The notes under the pieces: model-generated
What the model was told of the DNA's origin: nothing
The model's database searches: none
Seen by the model: only the letters and a program-made list of their open reading frames with translations
Part shown: positions 30,963-40,250 of the stretch, one piece after another
Numbering within the stretch: position 1 is the first letter of the stretch
Layout: each line of letters starts with the position of its first letter
Assembly: GCA_002005505.1 (NCBI GenBank)
Contig: MVGU01001258.1
Location: forward strand, 101,323-165,322
Direction: 5' to 3'
Length of the DNA stretch: 64,000 nt
Source of the DNA: Botryococcus braunii
Taxonomy: Eukaryota; Chlorophyta; Trebouxiophyceae
Made by a program: the position numbers and the translations under genes

Positions 30963-32358
30963 TGTAAAAGGTTATGGGCGTTGGCGTATCCTGTACACGG
31001 CAGACAGGTCGTCAGTAGACGAAGTTACGCTAGCTGCCGTCCGTACGACTCTCTGCTGAGTATCATGCACAACTGTAGGACAAGACTAGCATCTAGAAAT
31101 GCCCAGCATCTTTCACAACCAGTTCTGTTACATCATTGTGTTGCACTCAAGCACCGATCAAGCAATTACTAGATAAGGCTCTACGCGGCTACGTTCAAGT
31201 ACATGCCTATACTCCCTACAGTCACTGTCCCTTCTCTGTTTAAGTGACTACAGGTTACACTAAGCTTGTTCACTCTCACTATAGCAACAATGATACAACA
31301 CACACTGCCGCACCGCACCTGTACATGGCAGACACGTTGTCAGTAGACGAAGTTACTATAGCTGCAGTCCAACGACTGTCTGCTGAGTATCATGCACAAC
31401 TGTAGGACAAGACTAGCATCTGGAAATGCCCAGCATCTTTCACAACCGGTTGGCATTCACACTGGTGGGGCAGCCTTAAGAGTTCACCCGAAAAACGTGT
31501 AATCTAGATCAGATTGTACGTTATGTTCGAAAGCGTCCACAACCTACCGTGTTTCAAGGTACCTTATGTTCTCAATGGACCCATGTTGTAAAAAGGTTAT
31601 GGGCATTAGCGTATCCTGTAAGCAAGCAGACAAGTCGTAAGTTTGTGTTTCTGAGCTGCAGTCCTTGACGACTGTCTGCTCTTTAAACACATGCAACTGC
31701 ATGAACAAGACTGGCATCCTTATGTGCCCAGTATCTTTCCAAACCAGTTCCATTACACGTTGATCTGTCAATGAGCATCTACACACGGATAAGCTCCCGA
31801 CGGCTGAAAGCAAGTACCTTCCTATACTCAATCAAGACTCCGTCCCTTGGCTGTTTGGGAGACTTGATTGTACACTAAGATGGTTCACTTACAAACAAGC
31901 AATCAAACATGAACACATTACTAATACACACCCTGCGTCACCGCACCTGTAAGCAAGCAGACGGGTCGTAAGTTTGTGTTTCTCAGCTACAGTCCTTGAC
32001 GACTGTCTGCTCTTTAAACACATGCAACTGCATGAACAAGACTGGCATCCTTGTGTGCCCAGTATCTTTCCAAACCAGTTGCTCGACTATGCGGTGATCG
32101 CAGCTTTTATAGTTCTTTCACACTAACGCGTTACCTAGATCAGATTGTACCATATGATCGAAATCGTCCACAACCTAACGTGTCTCAAGGTACCTTATGT
32201 TCTCAATGGACCCATATCCTAATAGTGCACACCTGAAGATCACTTAAAGCACAAGGCATTCAATAATAATGTTCAGAACTCAACACATATCCTAATAGTG
32301 CACACATGAAGATCACTTAAAGCACAAGGCATTCACTAATAATGTTCAGAACTCAACA
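30963..32358 (-). repeat. 5' LTR of copia D, split by a solo LTR
   Basis: Pieces are 30963-31586 and 32286-32358. It resembles the copia C LTR throughout. The internal segment occurs twice. On the minus strand the first copy ends GTACAG then GTGCGG at 31318 and the second ends GTACAG at 30991, a 328-bp offset. TGTAA (minus strand) is at 31128-31132. Confidence 0.8.
31587..32285 (-). repeat. Solo LTR of copia family E (699 bp) inside the copia D LTR
   Basis: Runs TGTTGAGTTC (32285) to CCTTTTTACA (31587) on the minus strand. Flanks CATGT (31582-31586) and CATAT (32286-32290) differ by one base and fit a target duplication. It has the two-copy layout with a 331-bp offset: first copy ends GCTTACAG then GTGCGG at 31946, second at 31616. 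TGTAA (minus strand) is at 31753-31757. It matches the 3' LTR at 41868-42565. No internal region is present. Confidence 0.82.
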
Positions 32359-32421
32359 CAATCCTTTGACTTCACAGGCAGGGAGGCAACTTGGTGTGAA
32401 CTTTCATCCACTACAGTGACC
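32359..32421 (-). pseudogene. Copia C copy 2 integrase, small fragment
   Basis: These 63 bp encode VTVVDESSHQVASLPVKSKD, identical in sense to copies 1 and 3 in the integrase core between the first and second Asp. It is the continuation of 37859 across gypsy-3 and ends at the copia D LTR. Confidence 0.88.
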
Positions 32422-32426
32422 CAAAA

Positions 32427-32916
32427 TTTAACGAAGTGAGACGTGTAACTAAGATTTATAACAGGCTAAGCAAGGGTTTCAGGCAAGGGTGACACCGAAG
32501 GTAGGAATCGAAGTTCCAATCCGTTACAAGTTCGCAGCCCTCCTCACGCAGGTCGTCCGAGTCTCCAAAGAACAATATATAATGAACAATGTAGAGAATG
32601 CTAGATGTCTCCCTCGTAGCAGCAAACCCAAAGACAATGATAACCACCCGAGTTCCTAGTCCACCTATGCGCGGATCCGGCTACGTCGGCCCTCTACGAG
32701 ATGCTCTCGCGAGCATAACGATATGGATGACGAGAGGAGACCCACTAGGATATTACAGTCATTTTCCTACACACAAGGACAACGAGATCTACTCGTATCC
32801 CAAAGGGCACGAAGAAACATGAACTACGCGCACACCATTACGAACATTATGCTTACGCGCACATCCTACGCGCAGGGGACGTGAGACGCGTCGCGCTGAC
32901 GCGGCACCTCACTACA
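32427..32916 (-). repeat. 3' LTR of gypsy-3 (490 bp)
   Basis: On the minus strand it starts TGTAGTGAGG (32916) and ends CTTCGTTAAA (32427), an atypical end without CA. The purine tract AAGGGGGGGAGTA (minus strand) borders it at 32917. TGTAA (minus strand) lies at 32524-32528. Confidence 0.92.
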
Positions 32917-33740
32917 TACTCCCCCCCTTATTCCTGTGCGTCCCCGCGCAGAAGGCAGAGCGCAACAACAAACAGACAAGACAAACAAAGGAACAAGACC
33001 TTCCAACATGCGGAGACTCAGACTTAGACCTACGGGCAACCCGCCTCCCGTGTTGCCAGACCCCAGCCGAATGCTGCGTATTGGGGTCCCCACCATAATG
33101 CAATAAGAACAAGGATCAGGCATGACTAACAGAACAAAAGACAAAACACTGAGAGAAAAACGAAAGTCCACATGATGAACAGCCAAAATGAGACACAAGG
33201 GCAGAGCTAAAAGTCCAGATGTCCAAAAGTCCAGAGTCCAAGGGGAGTCCAATTTCCACATATAGTCCAGTATTACGCCAGTATTGCACCATATTGATCA
33301 GGTGTGGTAGTGAAGTGAAAAGGCCATACACCTAATGTGCACAAAAATCTATCCAGGTAAGGGACCCATGGTCAACCCTACCGGGTAAGGCAGCCTTACC
33401 CTAGCCTATCCAAAGTCCATATGGCCATACAGAGAGACCCCTCCAAGGAGGGCCAACCGGTCGACGGGACCCTAAGGGTGGACCCTAGAAGTCGTGCCCT
33501 TGGGAGGCAATGGCGGGAGCCCGTGACTCTCTCTGTATTCTTCCACTTTATTGTGGCAACAACGCGTGACCTGTGCAAGTTATTTCCAGCTATCCTCATT
33601 TGGCTCGTTCGGATCGTCCAGAGTGCGGCCGCGTTCGCCAGTGAGTGGCTTGTGATCCACAATGCCACCACACCCGGGATCCACGATACATCCACACCCA
33701 TGTCCTTAACAATTGTGCTAGAGTATAAGCATCAGCTTTC
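32917..33740 (-). other. Gypsy-3 3' region without recognisable integrase
   Basis: Where the second half of integrase and a chromodomain are expected, neither is found. Open frames of 101 residues (33396-33701) and 131 residues (32866-33261) exist but match no motif I know. A deletion, or replacement by unrelated sequence, are both possible. Confidence 0.5.
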
Positions 33741-34573
33741 ATTGTTGTAGCAGCAAAATGAGCACACTTGTTAAGCCTATCCACGACAAATCAAATAGCA
33801 TCATTTCCACTTGGGGTCTGTGGGAGGTTAGTAATAAAGTCCATAGACACACTTTGCCACTTCCTTCCTGGTATTTGCAAGGGGTGAAGAAGACCAGCAG
33901 GCAAAGTATTCCGAGCCTTGACTCGTTGACAAGAGTCACAATGAGCAACATAGGCTTTGACATCCTCATACATTCCCGGCCAATACCATTCCCTTGTTAC
34001 AAGCTCGTACATGCGAGTTACTCCAGGGTGACCAACATGAGGTGGATCATGTAAAGCTTCCAAAATTCCACGTCGTAGGTTCTCCACGACAAGTTCCCCA
34101 TCTTTCCTTTCCTCAAACAATGCAGGAACATATTTCCGTCCATTCCTCTCCCAAAAGCCTCCCTTTTGACTAACCTTCCTTCTATTCGCACGCGCTGCCA
34201 ACCACGGATCGTATGTGTAAGCCTTCTCAAGTTTGCCAAGTAGGGATTCGTACCCATCGGTCTCGCGGGTAAGCTCACTCGGGCTGGCCAACCCGATTTG
34301 CTCCATCGTGCCGAGGGAGCTTGGGGTCTCGTGAGCGGGCCCCGGGAGCGTGACCTTGGGGACCTTGCGGACCCGAGCTGTGAGGGTACCCTCGACATCC
34401 CGGCTGGAGGGGGTGAGGGAGTCCGGACTGGTGCGCCGACGCTTGCGCCGGAGGGCAGCCCCGGCCACAGCAGCCCCATTGTCCCTCCCCCCAGGTCCAG
34501 GGTGTTGAGTGACACCTGGAGAGCGGATCCGCAATGTTGGTCTTGCCCGGTTCCCATACCCATTCAATCTCAA
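33596..34573 (-). pseudogene. Gypsy-3 linker and integrase N-terminal half
   Basis: A basic linker leads to the integrase zinc finger (VGHPGVTRMYELVTREWYWPG and CDSCQR) and the first core Asp in SVSMDFITNLPQ. A stop near 33790 interrupts it, then VDRLNKCAHFAATTMKADAYTLAQLL continues. After that, homology ends: the second Asp, the Glu and the chromodomain are missing. It cannot encode integrase. Confidence 0.88.
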
Positions 34574-35516
34574 ACTCCTGCAGGCGCTCGGCCCACCGAG
34601 CCCTCCGAGGACTAAGCCCCACCTGTTGACCCAAGAAGGTGTTGCACTTGTGATCCGTCACCACCGTTACTGGCTTACCTAACAAATAACATCTCCATTC
34701 CGTGAGAGCATACACTACAGCCAATAACTCCCGTTCCGTGGCACTGTAGTTCCTCTCGCTTGCTCCCAACTTTTTACTGAACTACGCACAAACCTTCCCA
34801 TTTTGAAACAGTACAGCTCCCACGCCGTAATCGCATGCGTCGCACACTACCTTAAATGGCCGACGTACGTCCGGGAGTGTTAAGATAGGGGCACTTACCA
34901 AAGCTTCCTTTATGTTGTCAAATGCTTCCTGTTGTTCCTGTCCCCACTTCCAAGGTGCTTTTGCCCCAGAGAGAGCTGTCAATGGGGTTGCCAGGATACT
35001 GTAGTTCTGAATAAACTTTCGAAAGTAATTAGACAACCCAAGAAACCTCCTAACTTCCGTTACGTTTGTGGGCGTAGGCCACTCCTGCACCACCTTGACT
35101 TTATCCATATCCACTTCCAACCCATTTTCCCCAATGATGTGTCCCAAGTATTTCAATTGTTTCTCAAAGAAAGAGCATTTGACAAGTTTTGCCAGGAGTT
35201 GATGTTCGCGTAGACGGGTGAAAACTCTGTCCAACTGCAGAAGGTGTTCCTCTTCCGTTTTGCTATAAATGAGCACATCATCCTAGTATACAACCACAAA
35301 GCCTTCCCTTATAAAGTCGTGAAAAACCTCATTCATAAGCCGTTGAAATGTCGCGGGCGCGTTGGTCAAACCAAAGGGAAGTACAAGAAATTCGTACAAG
35401 CCAAAAGGGGTCCTGAAGGCAGTTTTAGGCACATCCTCCTTGCGAAGTCGCACTTGATGGTACCCAGACAACAAGTCCAAGCTCGAAAACACCTTGGCTC
35501 CCTTAAGCCTATCCAA
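34275..35516 (-). pseudogene. Gypsy-3 RT and RNase H
   Basis: RT begins abruptly at [24 protein letters not shown]; the N-terminal fingers are missing. [13 protein letters not shown] is present. The Leu of the YLDD active site is a TAG (35280-35282), so the core motif reads Tyr-stop-Asp-Asp. The connection region (YLGHIIGENGLEV and VRRFLGLSNYFRKF) and RNase H start (VCDACDYGVGAVLF) follow, then a stop after KVCA near 34781. RNase H continues with SATERELLAVVYALTEWRCYL and VVTDHKCNTF, ends at NIADPLS, and the frame then shifts. Confidence 0.9.
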
Positions 35517-35523
35517 CAGATCG

Positions 35524-36066
35524 TCAATTCTGGGGAGAGGGTACCGGTACTACTGGGGGGTTTTGTGACGACGGGGGTGTCGTCCATAGATTTGTCGGTG
35601 TCCGCCAAGTCGGCCTCACTTGAGGCGTCCTCCCCGGTGATGTCCACCAGTCAAACAACACTGAAAGGATTTTCCCCTTAACATTCGCCGGAAAGGTCAT
35701 AGCTAGCGGAGAGTCAGTAGTAACACTTCCCATGGTGAGTGTGGGTCTTGGGGGAACCACACAACATACAAAAGAGAATGGGTATACACTAGTTTGACCA
35801 TTCATGTCCACCGCCTGTCCCTTCCTTCCTGAACACACTTCCACAATCCTTCCTTGCATACGGTGAGCATAGAGACTCTTACTTTTCCAAGTTTTCCTTC
35901 CCACAATGAAACAACAAGTGAGGGACGGGTTGCACCTTTGTTCCCATAAAAACTTGGAAATCTCAGATTCAGCCTTCCTAACATTTGGCACCACAAGGTT
36001 CACCCCTTCCTTTCCCAAATTGGAGGCCACAAGAGAGTGCAAAACATGCAAGCAAGTGGCATCCAT
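35524..36066 (-). pseudogene. Gypsy-3 pol N-terminus with protease deleted
   Basis: Starts with its own ATG (MDATCLHVLHSLVASN) 11 bp after the gag stop. The upstream pol domain resembles that of gypsy-1 (FLWEQRCNPSLTCCFIVGRK). The protease approach ANVKGKILSVLFD is reached, where Thr-Gly-Ala would follow, but the sequence changes to an unrelated frame. Protease and the RT N-terminus are lost by deletion near 35660. Confidence 0.8.
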
Positions 36067-36077
36067 GGCTTCAGAAT

Positions 36078-37304
36078 TTACTTTTGAGGATTATGCCCCG
36101 GCCCTTTTCCCTTCCAATGTGCTCCCCGGCCACCACGGCCCTTCCACTGCCCACCTCGAGCTTGATTAGAGGGGAAAGGAGGAGGTGGGGGCAATTGACT
36201 GTCGCGCCTGCTCTTCCTTTGCAAGTAGTCCCGCTTGGCCTGACATTGCCATTGCTCGTGACCAAAGTTTTTGCAGAAATAACACTGGCGCTCGGAGGGG
36301 ACGCTTGTCCGAGAATCTAACTTCCCACCAACGGTGTGTCCGACGGCTCCAAGCACAGGCCCCTGGGTGAATCCCGGAAAGTATGCCGGCGTGCTTGTTG
36401 GAGTCCTCTTCACAACGTTGAGAACCTTCCTTCCTTCCTGTCCCCTCAGCATCCCCCCTGATTTTAAGTTGCTTTCATATTGCACCACATAAGTGCACAA
36501 TGAGTCGAGGCTTGTGAACCTGGCACCAGTTTGAGGGTTAACTGTGCAAGCAACTCTAATAGGAGTATTCAGGCCTTTGAGGAACATATATATTTTATCA
36601 TTTTCGCAGATGTCATATTCGGTTTCTACATCACTCAACAAGGAAATAAACCTTTCTATGTATCTTTCAACGCTTTCTTGCCCTTGATAAACATGGTCTA
36701 ATTTTTGCCGGGCAGCCATAACCAAATCGGTAGAGTCGTATCGATTTCCCATAAAATTTTTAAAGTCTTCCCATGTTGGCTCTGTTTGACCTCCTTCCCT
36801 TTCCTTCCTTTTGAGGTATGTCCCCCACACCTTTGTAGGTCGCTCCTCCATACATTGCAGCGCGACTGCCACCCACTTGTCCCTTGACACATTTGAAATG
36901 TCCACATATGATTCCACCTTACTAGCAAAGAATTGGAAGCTTCCTCTTTTTCCTGTAAACATGGCTGGTGTAGGCACACGCACGACGTTAGTGGTGGATG
37001 ACGTCCGCTTGGATGCTCGTTCTCCCTCCAAGGCCTCAATCCGCTTCAATAACCGTAGAATTAGGGATTTAGTCTTATTTTTCTTCAAGGGTGTCTTCAA
37101 AGGAGTGGGTTTGGGTTTCGTTTTGGGTGTGGTCGGTTTGGGCGATGGGGCCAATTGCAATTCCGTTTCGGACTCTTCCAAAAGATCATCGACTTCAATA
37201 CCTTCCTTTTCCAAACCTTCCAAAATTTCTTTCTCTTTAAGAGGGAGACCGGAGTACTTTTTTCCTTTCCGTTTAACCGCCATCATATCAATGGAACAAT
37301 GCAA
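36078..37304 (-). CDS. Gypsy-3 gag, intact
   Basis: Intact gag of 408 residues. A start at MMAVKRKGKKYSG, six residues in, is also possible. The N-terminal third is Lys/Pro/Thr-rich. The capsid core shows VPTPAMFTGKRGSFQFF, WGTYLKRKERE, LDHVYQGQESVERYIERF and FLKGLNTPIR. A CCHC knuckle, CYFCKNFGHEQWQC, lies near residue 340, then a Gly/Arg/Lys-rich tail ending GHNPQK and TAA. It is the only gypsy gag in the window with neither a break nor a disturbed start. The pol ATG lies 11 bp after the stop. Confidence 0.93.
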   Translation of the reverse strand: MHCSIDMMAVKRKGKKYSGLPLKEKEILEGLEKEGIEVDDLLEESETELQLAPSPKPTTPKTKPKPTPLKTPLKKNKTKSLILRLLKRIEALEGERASKRTSSTTNVVRVPTPAMFTGKRGSFQFFASKVESYVDISNVSRDKWVAVALQCMEERPTKVWGTYLKRKEREGGQTEPTWEDFKNFMGNRYDSTDLVMAARQKLDHVYQGQESVERYIERFISLLSDVETEYDICENDKIYMFLKGLNTPIRVACTVNPQTGARFTSLDSLCTYVVQYESNLKSGGMLRGQEGRKVLNVVKRTPTSTPAYFPGFTQGPVLGAVGHTVGGKLDSRTSVPSERQCYFCKNFGHEQWQCQAKRDYLQRKSRRDSQLPPPPPFPSNQARGGQWKGRGGRGAHWKGKGPGHNPQK

Positions 37305-37349
37305 TTACAACCTTCCCTACGTCTCCCTTCGGTTCGAGGCTCTAACCGC

Positions 37350-37362
37350 CTCGCCGATACCA
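37350..37362 (-). other. Primer-binding site of gypsy-3
   Basis: On the minus strand TGGTATCGGCGAG, one base inside the 5' LTR; the same 13 bases as in gypsy-1 and the TRIM. Confidence 0.78.
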
Positions 37363-37363
37363 A

Positions 37364-37853
37364 TTTAACGAAGTGAGACGTGTAACTAAGATTTATAACA
37401 AGCTAAGCAAGGGTTTCAGGCAAGGGTGACACCGAAGGTAGGAATCGAAGTTCCAATCCGTTACAAGTTCGCAGCCCTCCTCACGCAGGTCGTCCGAGTC
37501 TCCAAAGAACAATATATAATGAACAATGTAGAGAATGCTAGATGTCTCCCTCGTAGCAGCAAACCCAAAGACAATGATAACCACCCGAGTTCCTAGTCCA
37601 CCTATGCGCGGATCCGGCTACGTCGGCCCTCTACGAGATGCTCTCGCGAGCATAACGATATGGATGACGAGAGGAGACCCACTAGGATATTACAGTCATT
37701 TTCCTACACACAAGGACAACGAGATCTACTCGTATCCCAAAGGGCACGAAGAAACATGAACTACGCGCACACCATTACGAACATTATGCTTACGCGCACA
37801 TCCTACGCGCAGGGGACGTGAGACGCGTCGCGCTGACGCGGCACCTCACTACA
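37364..37853 (-). repeat. 5' LTR of gypsy-3 (490 bp)
   Basis: Matches 32427-32916 with only one difference seen (A at 37401 where the other LTR has G). Target duplication CAAAA follows at 37854-37858. Confidence 0.92.
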
Positions 37854-37858
37854 CAAAA

Positions 37859-38214
37859 TCGTTCACCTGTGATGGCAGGAGGTGATATGGGACCCACAAT
37901 ATCCACATGGACTCTATCGAGTGGGTTCTGTGCAGGCCCGGAAGATACAGGGAAAGGAGGTCTGGAGTGTTTCCCATGTATACACGATTCACAGTGTATA
38001 GGGCACTCAGAGCAGGGAGCAAGGGAGATATTGATTCCTGTAACCAGATCTCCCTTGGAGAACCTCATCATGCTGCTGGCACCAGGATGACCTAACCTAG
38101 CATGCCACAGAGATCTCTCGTTACACACATGTCCTATCCTAAGACGAGACGCCTCAGCTCTGTGGTCAAAATGTCTGCAGCCAACTTGCTGCCCTCTGAC
38201 ATGACTAAGAAACT

Positions 38215-38247
<33 letters not shown>

Positions 38248-38870
38248 AGACCTCGTGCTCGGGTGATATCTCCACACCACCCTTCATGTCCCTTCATGGC
38301 TGTGTAACCACCTGCAGTGTCAGTCAGGAAAGATGCGCCATCCTGAATTGCACTAGTGATTGAAATGAGGTTGGTATGCGCAGACGGAACGCACTGCACA
38401 TTGGCAGCCAGAATACTTCGTGTCTTGCATTCACAAGGCATACAGACCCAAATGCAATGATTCCTCCCTTGGCGTCTGAGGTTGCTAAGTGCAGAGGAAG
38501 AGGCTGACCATGCCAACTGGATTGTGGAGCAAAGAGAGATCATTGGCTACATGCACATAGGCACCACTATCTATTAACCAGGATGTGCTGCTAGCTCCAT
38601 GCGAAGCTGGGGCAAGCACATTGAGAGAGATAACATCGCCTCACCAGAAGGAGGGGGTGGAGGTGGTAAATGCCACCCTGGAAAAGTGTGTTGACTTGAT
38701 GTGGTAGCCAGTGTTGACTGGGTAGTTATATGCTGACGGTGGTCCAGGGCTGGAAGCGGATGAAGGCGGGCCACCCCGGCCAGATCCATGGTCCCACTAG
38801 GCTTGAGGAGACAACTGTGGGCCTCCCTGGCCCCAGTAGGCTGCCGGCCCAACGCTTGCTGCTTGCATGT
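37859..38870 (-). pseudogene. Copia C copy 2 protease and integrase N-terminus
   Basis: From 38870 down: the end of gag including TAG at 38797-38799 (the same Trp codon as copy 1), protease (remnants of WLIDSGA and of LHLATSDAKGG; several frameshifts), a poly-T expansion coding run at 38216-38246, then the integrase zinc finger (HARLGHPGASSMMRFSKGDLV and CSECPIHCESC) and the first Asp region VHVDIVGPISPP. It is cut at the gypsy-3 insertion. Multiple indels make it non-functional. Confidence 0.85.
38216..38246. repeat. A31 homopolymer in copia integrase coding sequence
   Basis: Thirty-one A on the plus strand (poly-T in the coding sense). The matching site reads TTTTATTT in copy 1 and T8 in copy 3, so it is a slippage expansion rather than a poly(A) tail. 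Confidence 0.9.
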
Positions 38871-38904
38871 TTCGATGCAGAGCCTGCAGGTGGTCCGCAG
38901 TCAG

Positions 38905-39860
38905 TCATGAAGTGGCCCTCTTCAGAAGTGCTGTAAGCTCCTCTCTAGGCCTTCTTGCCCTGCCAGAGCCACGCCCCCTGCCACCAAAAGTAGCTGCAGA
39001 GGGGCCAGCGGGAGGCTGTTCGATTGCTGGTAGTGCTGCTCCAACTCCTGGTCCTGCTCCCACTCCTGGTGCAGCTCCAACGCTTGATGACGCTCTAGAT
39101 ACCCCCCTAGAGGGACCAGCCACTGCTGCAGCTGCCATGGCCTGAGGTGTTCCCTCTGCAGGTGGGTCCTTGTACCCACGGCTAGCTGCGGCGCGCAGGA
39201 TTCTTTGAATCAGCTCCAGTGGCGGCTTGTCGGTTGCCATAACCTCCAGGGATTCGAGCCTCAGCACGTGAGGGAAGCCCTTCACCATCAGCTCCCCAAC
39301 ATTTTGGTCCAGGAGGATGAACTTGTTGTTTCTCAGACTTGTCGCCAGATCCATCATTCTGTAGAGGTAGACCTTGAGTGTCTCCCCTGTCTTAATGCCC
39401 TGCTCCATCTCCTTGTACCACTCAAGGTTGATGTCTTGATTTCTCCCTCCAGTGTGACTGTTCTTCACCCAGGTGATGAAGTGAACGCTGCTTTGTGGCT
39501 TGAGATCTGAGAATGCCAGATGACTGGAACTGACTGGATCAGCCACTGCTTCATGGCTGAGTTCTCCACCGACCCTGGCGTTGGCCTCTCCGGAGCTGCT
39601 CTGACCCCCTTGGTGTTTGCGCACGCCTCCAAAGCTTCATACCAAAATTCGAAATTACGGCCTTCATCATGAAGCATGACGGTCATCTTTGGGTTAGAGG
39701 TATTGGGGATGTAGGCTGCCTTGTCAATCTCCACCTTTGGTTCTGCAGAGGCTGATTGTGTCCCGGTCATAGACTGCCCTAAAGTGGCCCCACTGACTTC
39801 TCCAGGTTGAGACATAGCTGTTTCACTAATACTTTCCTTTTCTTTGCCCTTTTTTGTCAT
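38905..39860 (-). pseudogene. Copia C copy 2 gag
   Basis: Starts MTKKGKEKESISETAMSQ and follows copy 1 closely (LEWYKEMEQGIKTGETLKVYL and FILLDQNVGELMVKG). A small deletion near 39480 shifts the frame within the capsid, and the CCHC knuckle has been partly deleted near 38930. The stretch before gag to 40035 is leader sequence. Confidence 0.88.
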
Positions 39861-40250
39861 ACTATTGTCACTTCACTAGCCAAGCTTACTCATAGACTTC
39901 TGGAATGCAGCAATACACTACAGTTCCCTCCATGTCATGGAAATTTACCAGCCAATCTTGCACAGTTGTAGCAGCTATCTTCCCCTCAGAATTTTGCGCC
40001 GGAGTCCGGCCCGACACACTCAGTGCTTCTAGACATTGTAAAGGTGGAGCGCATGAGTCTGGAAGTTTAGGGGAGAGAGAGAGAGAGTTGGGAAGAGATC
40101 TGGCAGTCCTAGCTGTACTGCCGAGTCTCATCATAAGGTACAGAGTGTACCTTATTTTGGTACAAGGATCAGAGGGATCTAAAAGAGAACAGTCCCAGGA
40201 GTGCTGACAGTACTGCGGTGGTACAGCATAAGGTACAAGGTGTACCATCT

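Larger units (their letters stand above)
29661..32358 (-). mobile_element. Copia D: 5' end (LTR, leader, gag)
   Basis: Minus-strand copia related to copia C. The 5' LTR (30963-32358) is split by a solo LTR; a degenerate primer site, leader and gag follow, cut off at 29661 by the gypsy-2 LTR. Its LTR starts at 32358, directly against integrase sequence of copia C copy 2, so it inserted into that copy. Pol and the 3' LTR are not in the window. Confidence 0.82.
32427..37853 (-). mobile_element. Gypsy-3: recent but defective Ty3/gypsy element, 5427 bp
   Basis: Both LTRs are 490 bp and by eye differ at a single base. The element is flanked by the perfect duplication CAAAA. It has a primer site shared with gypsy-1 and the TRIM, an intact gag, then a pol with a large deletion across protease and RT N-terminus, a stop in the RT active site, frameshifts, and no integrase core beyond the first Asp region or chromodomain. 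Such decay cannot have built up since insertion if the LTRs are this similar, so it probably transposed already broken, with enzymes supplied in trans. Confidence 0.93.
32359..40035 (-). mobile_element. Copia C, copy 2, interrupted by gypsy-3
   Basis: Minus-strand copy of copia C. From 40035 down it has part of the leader, gag, protease and integrase up to 37859; gypsy-3 follows (TSD CAAAA at 37854-37858 and 32422-32426); integrase resumes at 32421 and is cut at 32359 by copia D. The 5' LTR and primer site are missing: the leader is joined at 40035/40036 to an oppositely oriented copia. More diverged than copies 1 and 3. Confidence 0.88.

Noticed and set aside
32456..32647. ORFs of 63 and 74 residues present twice (also at 37393 and 37535)
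   Set aside because: They lie in the two gypsy-3 LTRs and are duplicates of non-coding LTR sequence.
38216..38246. Poly(A) tail of a retroposed mRNA or LINE
   Set aside because: It lies inside copia integrase, with matching shorter T tracts in the other copies, and flanks continue in register.
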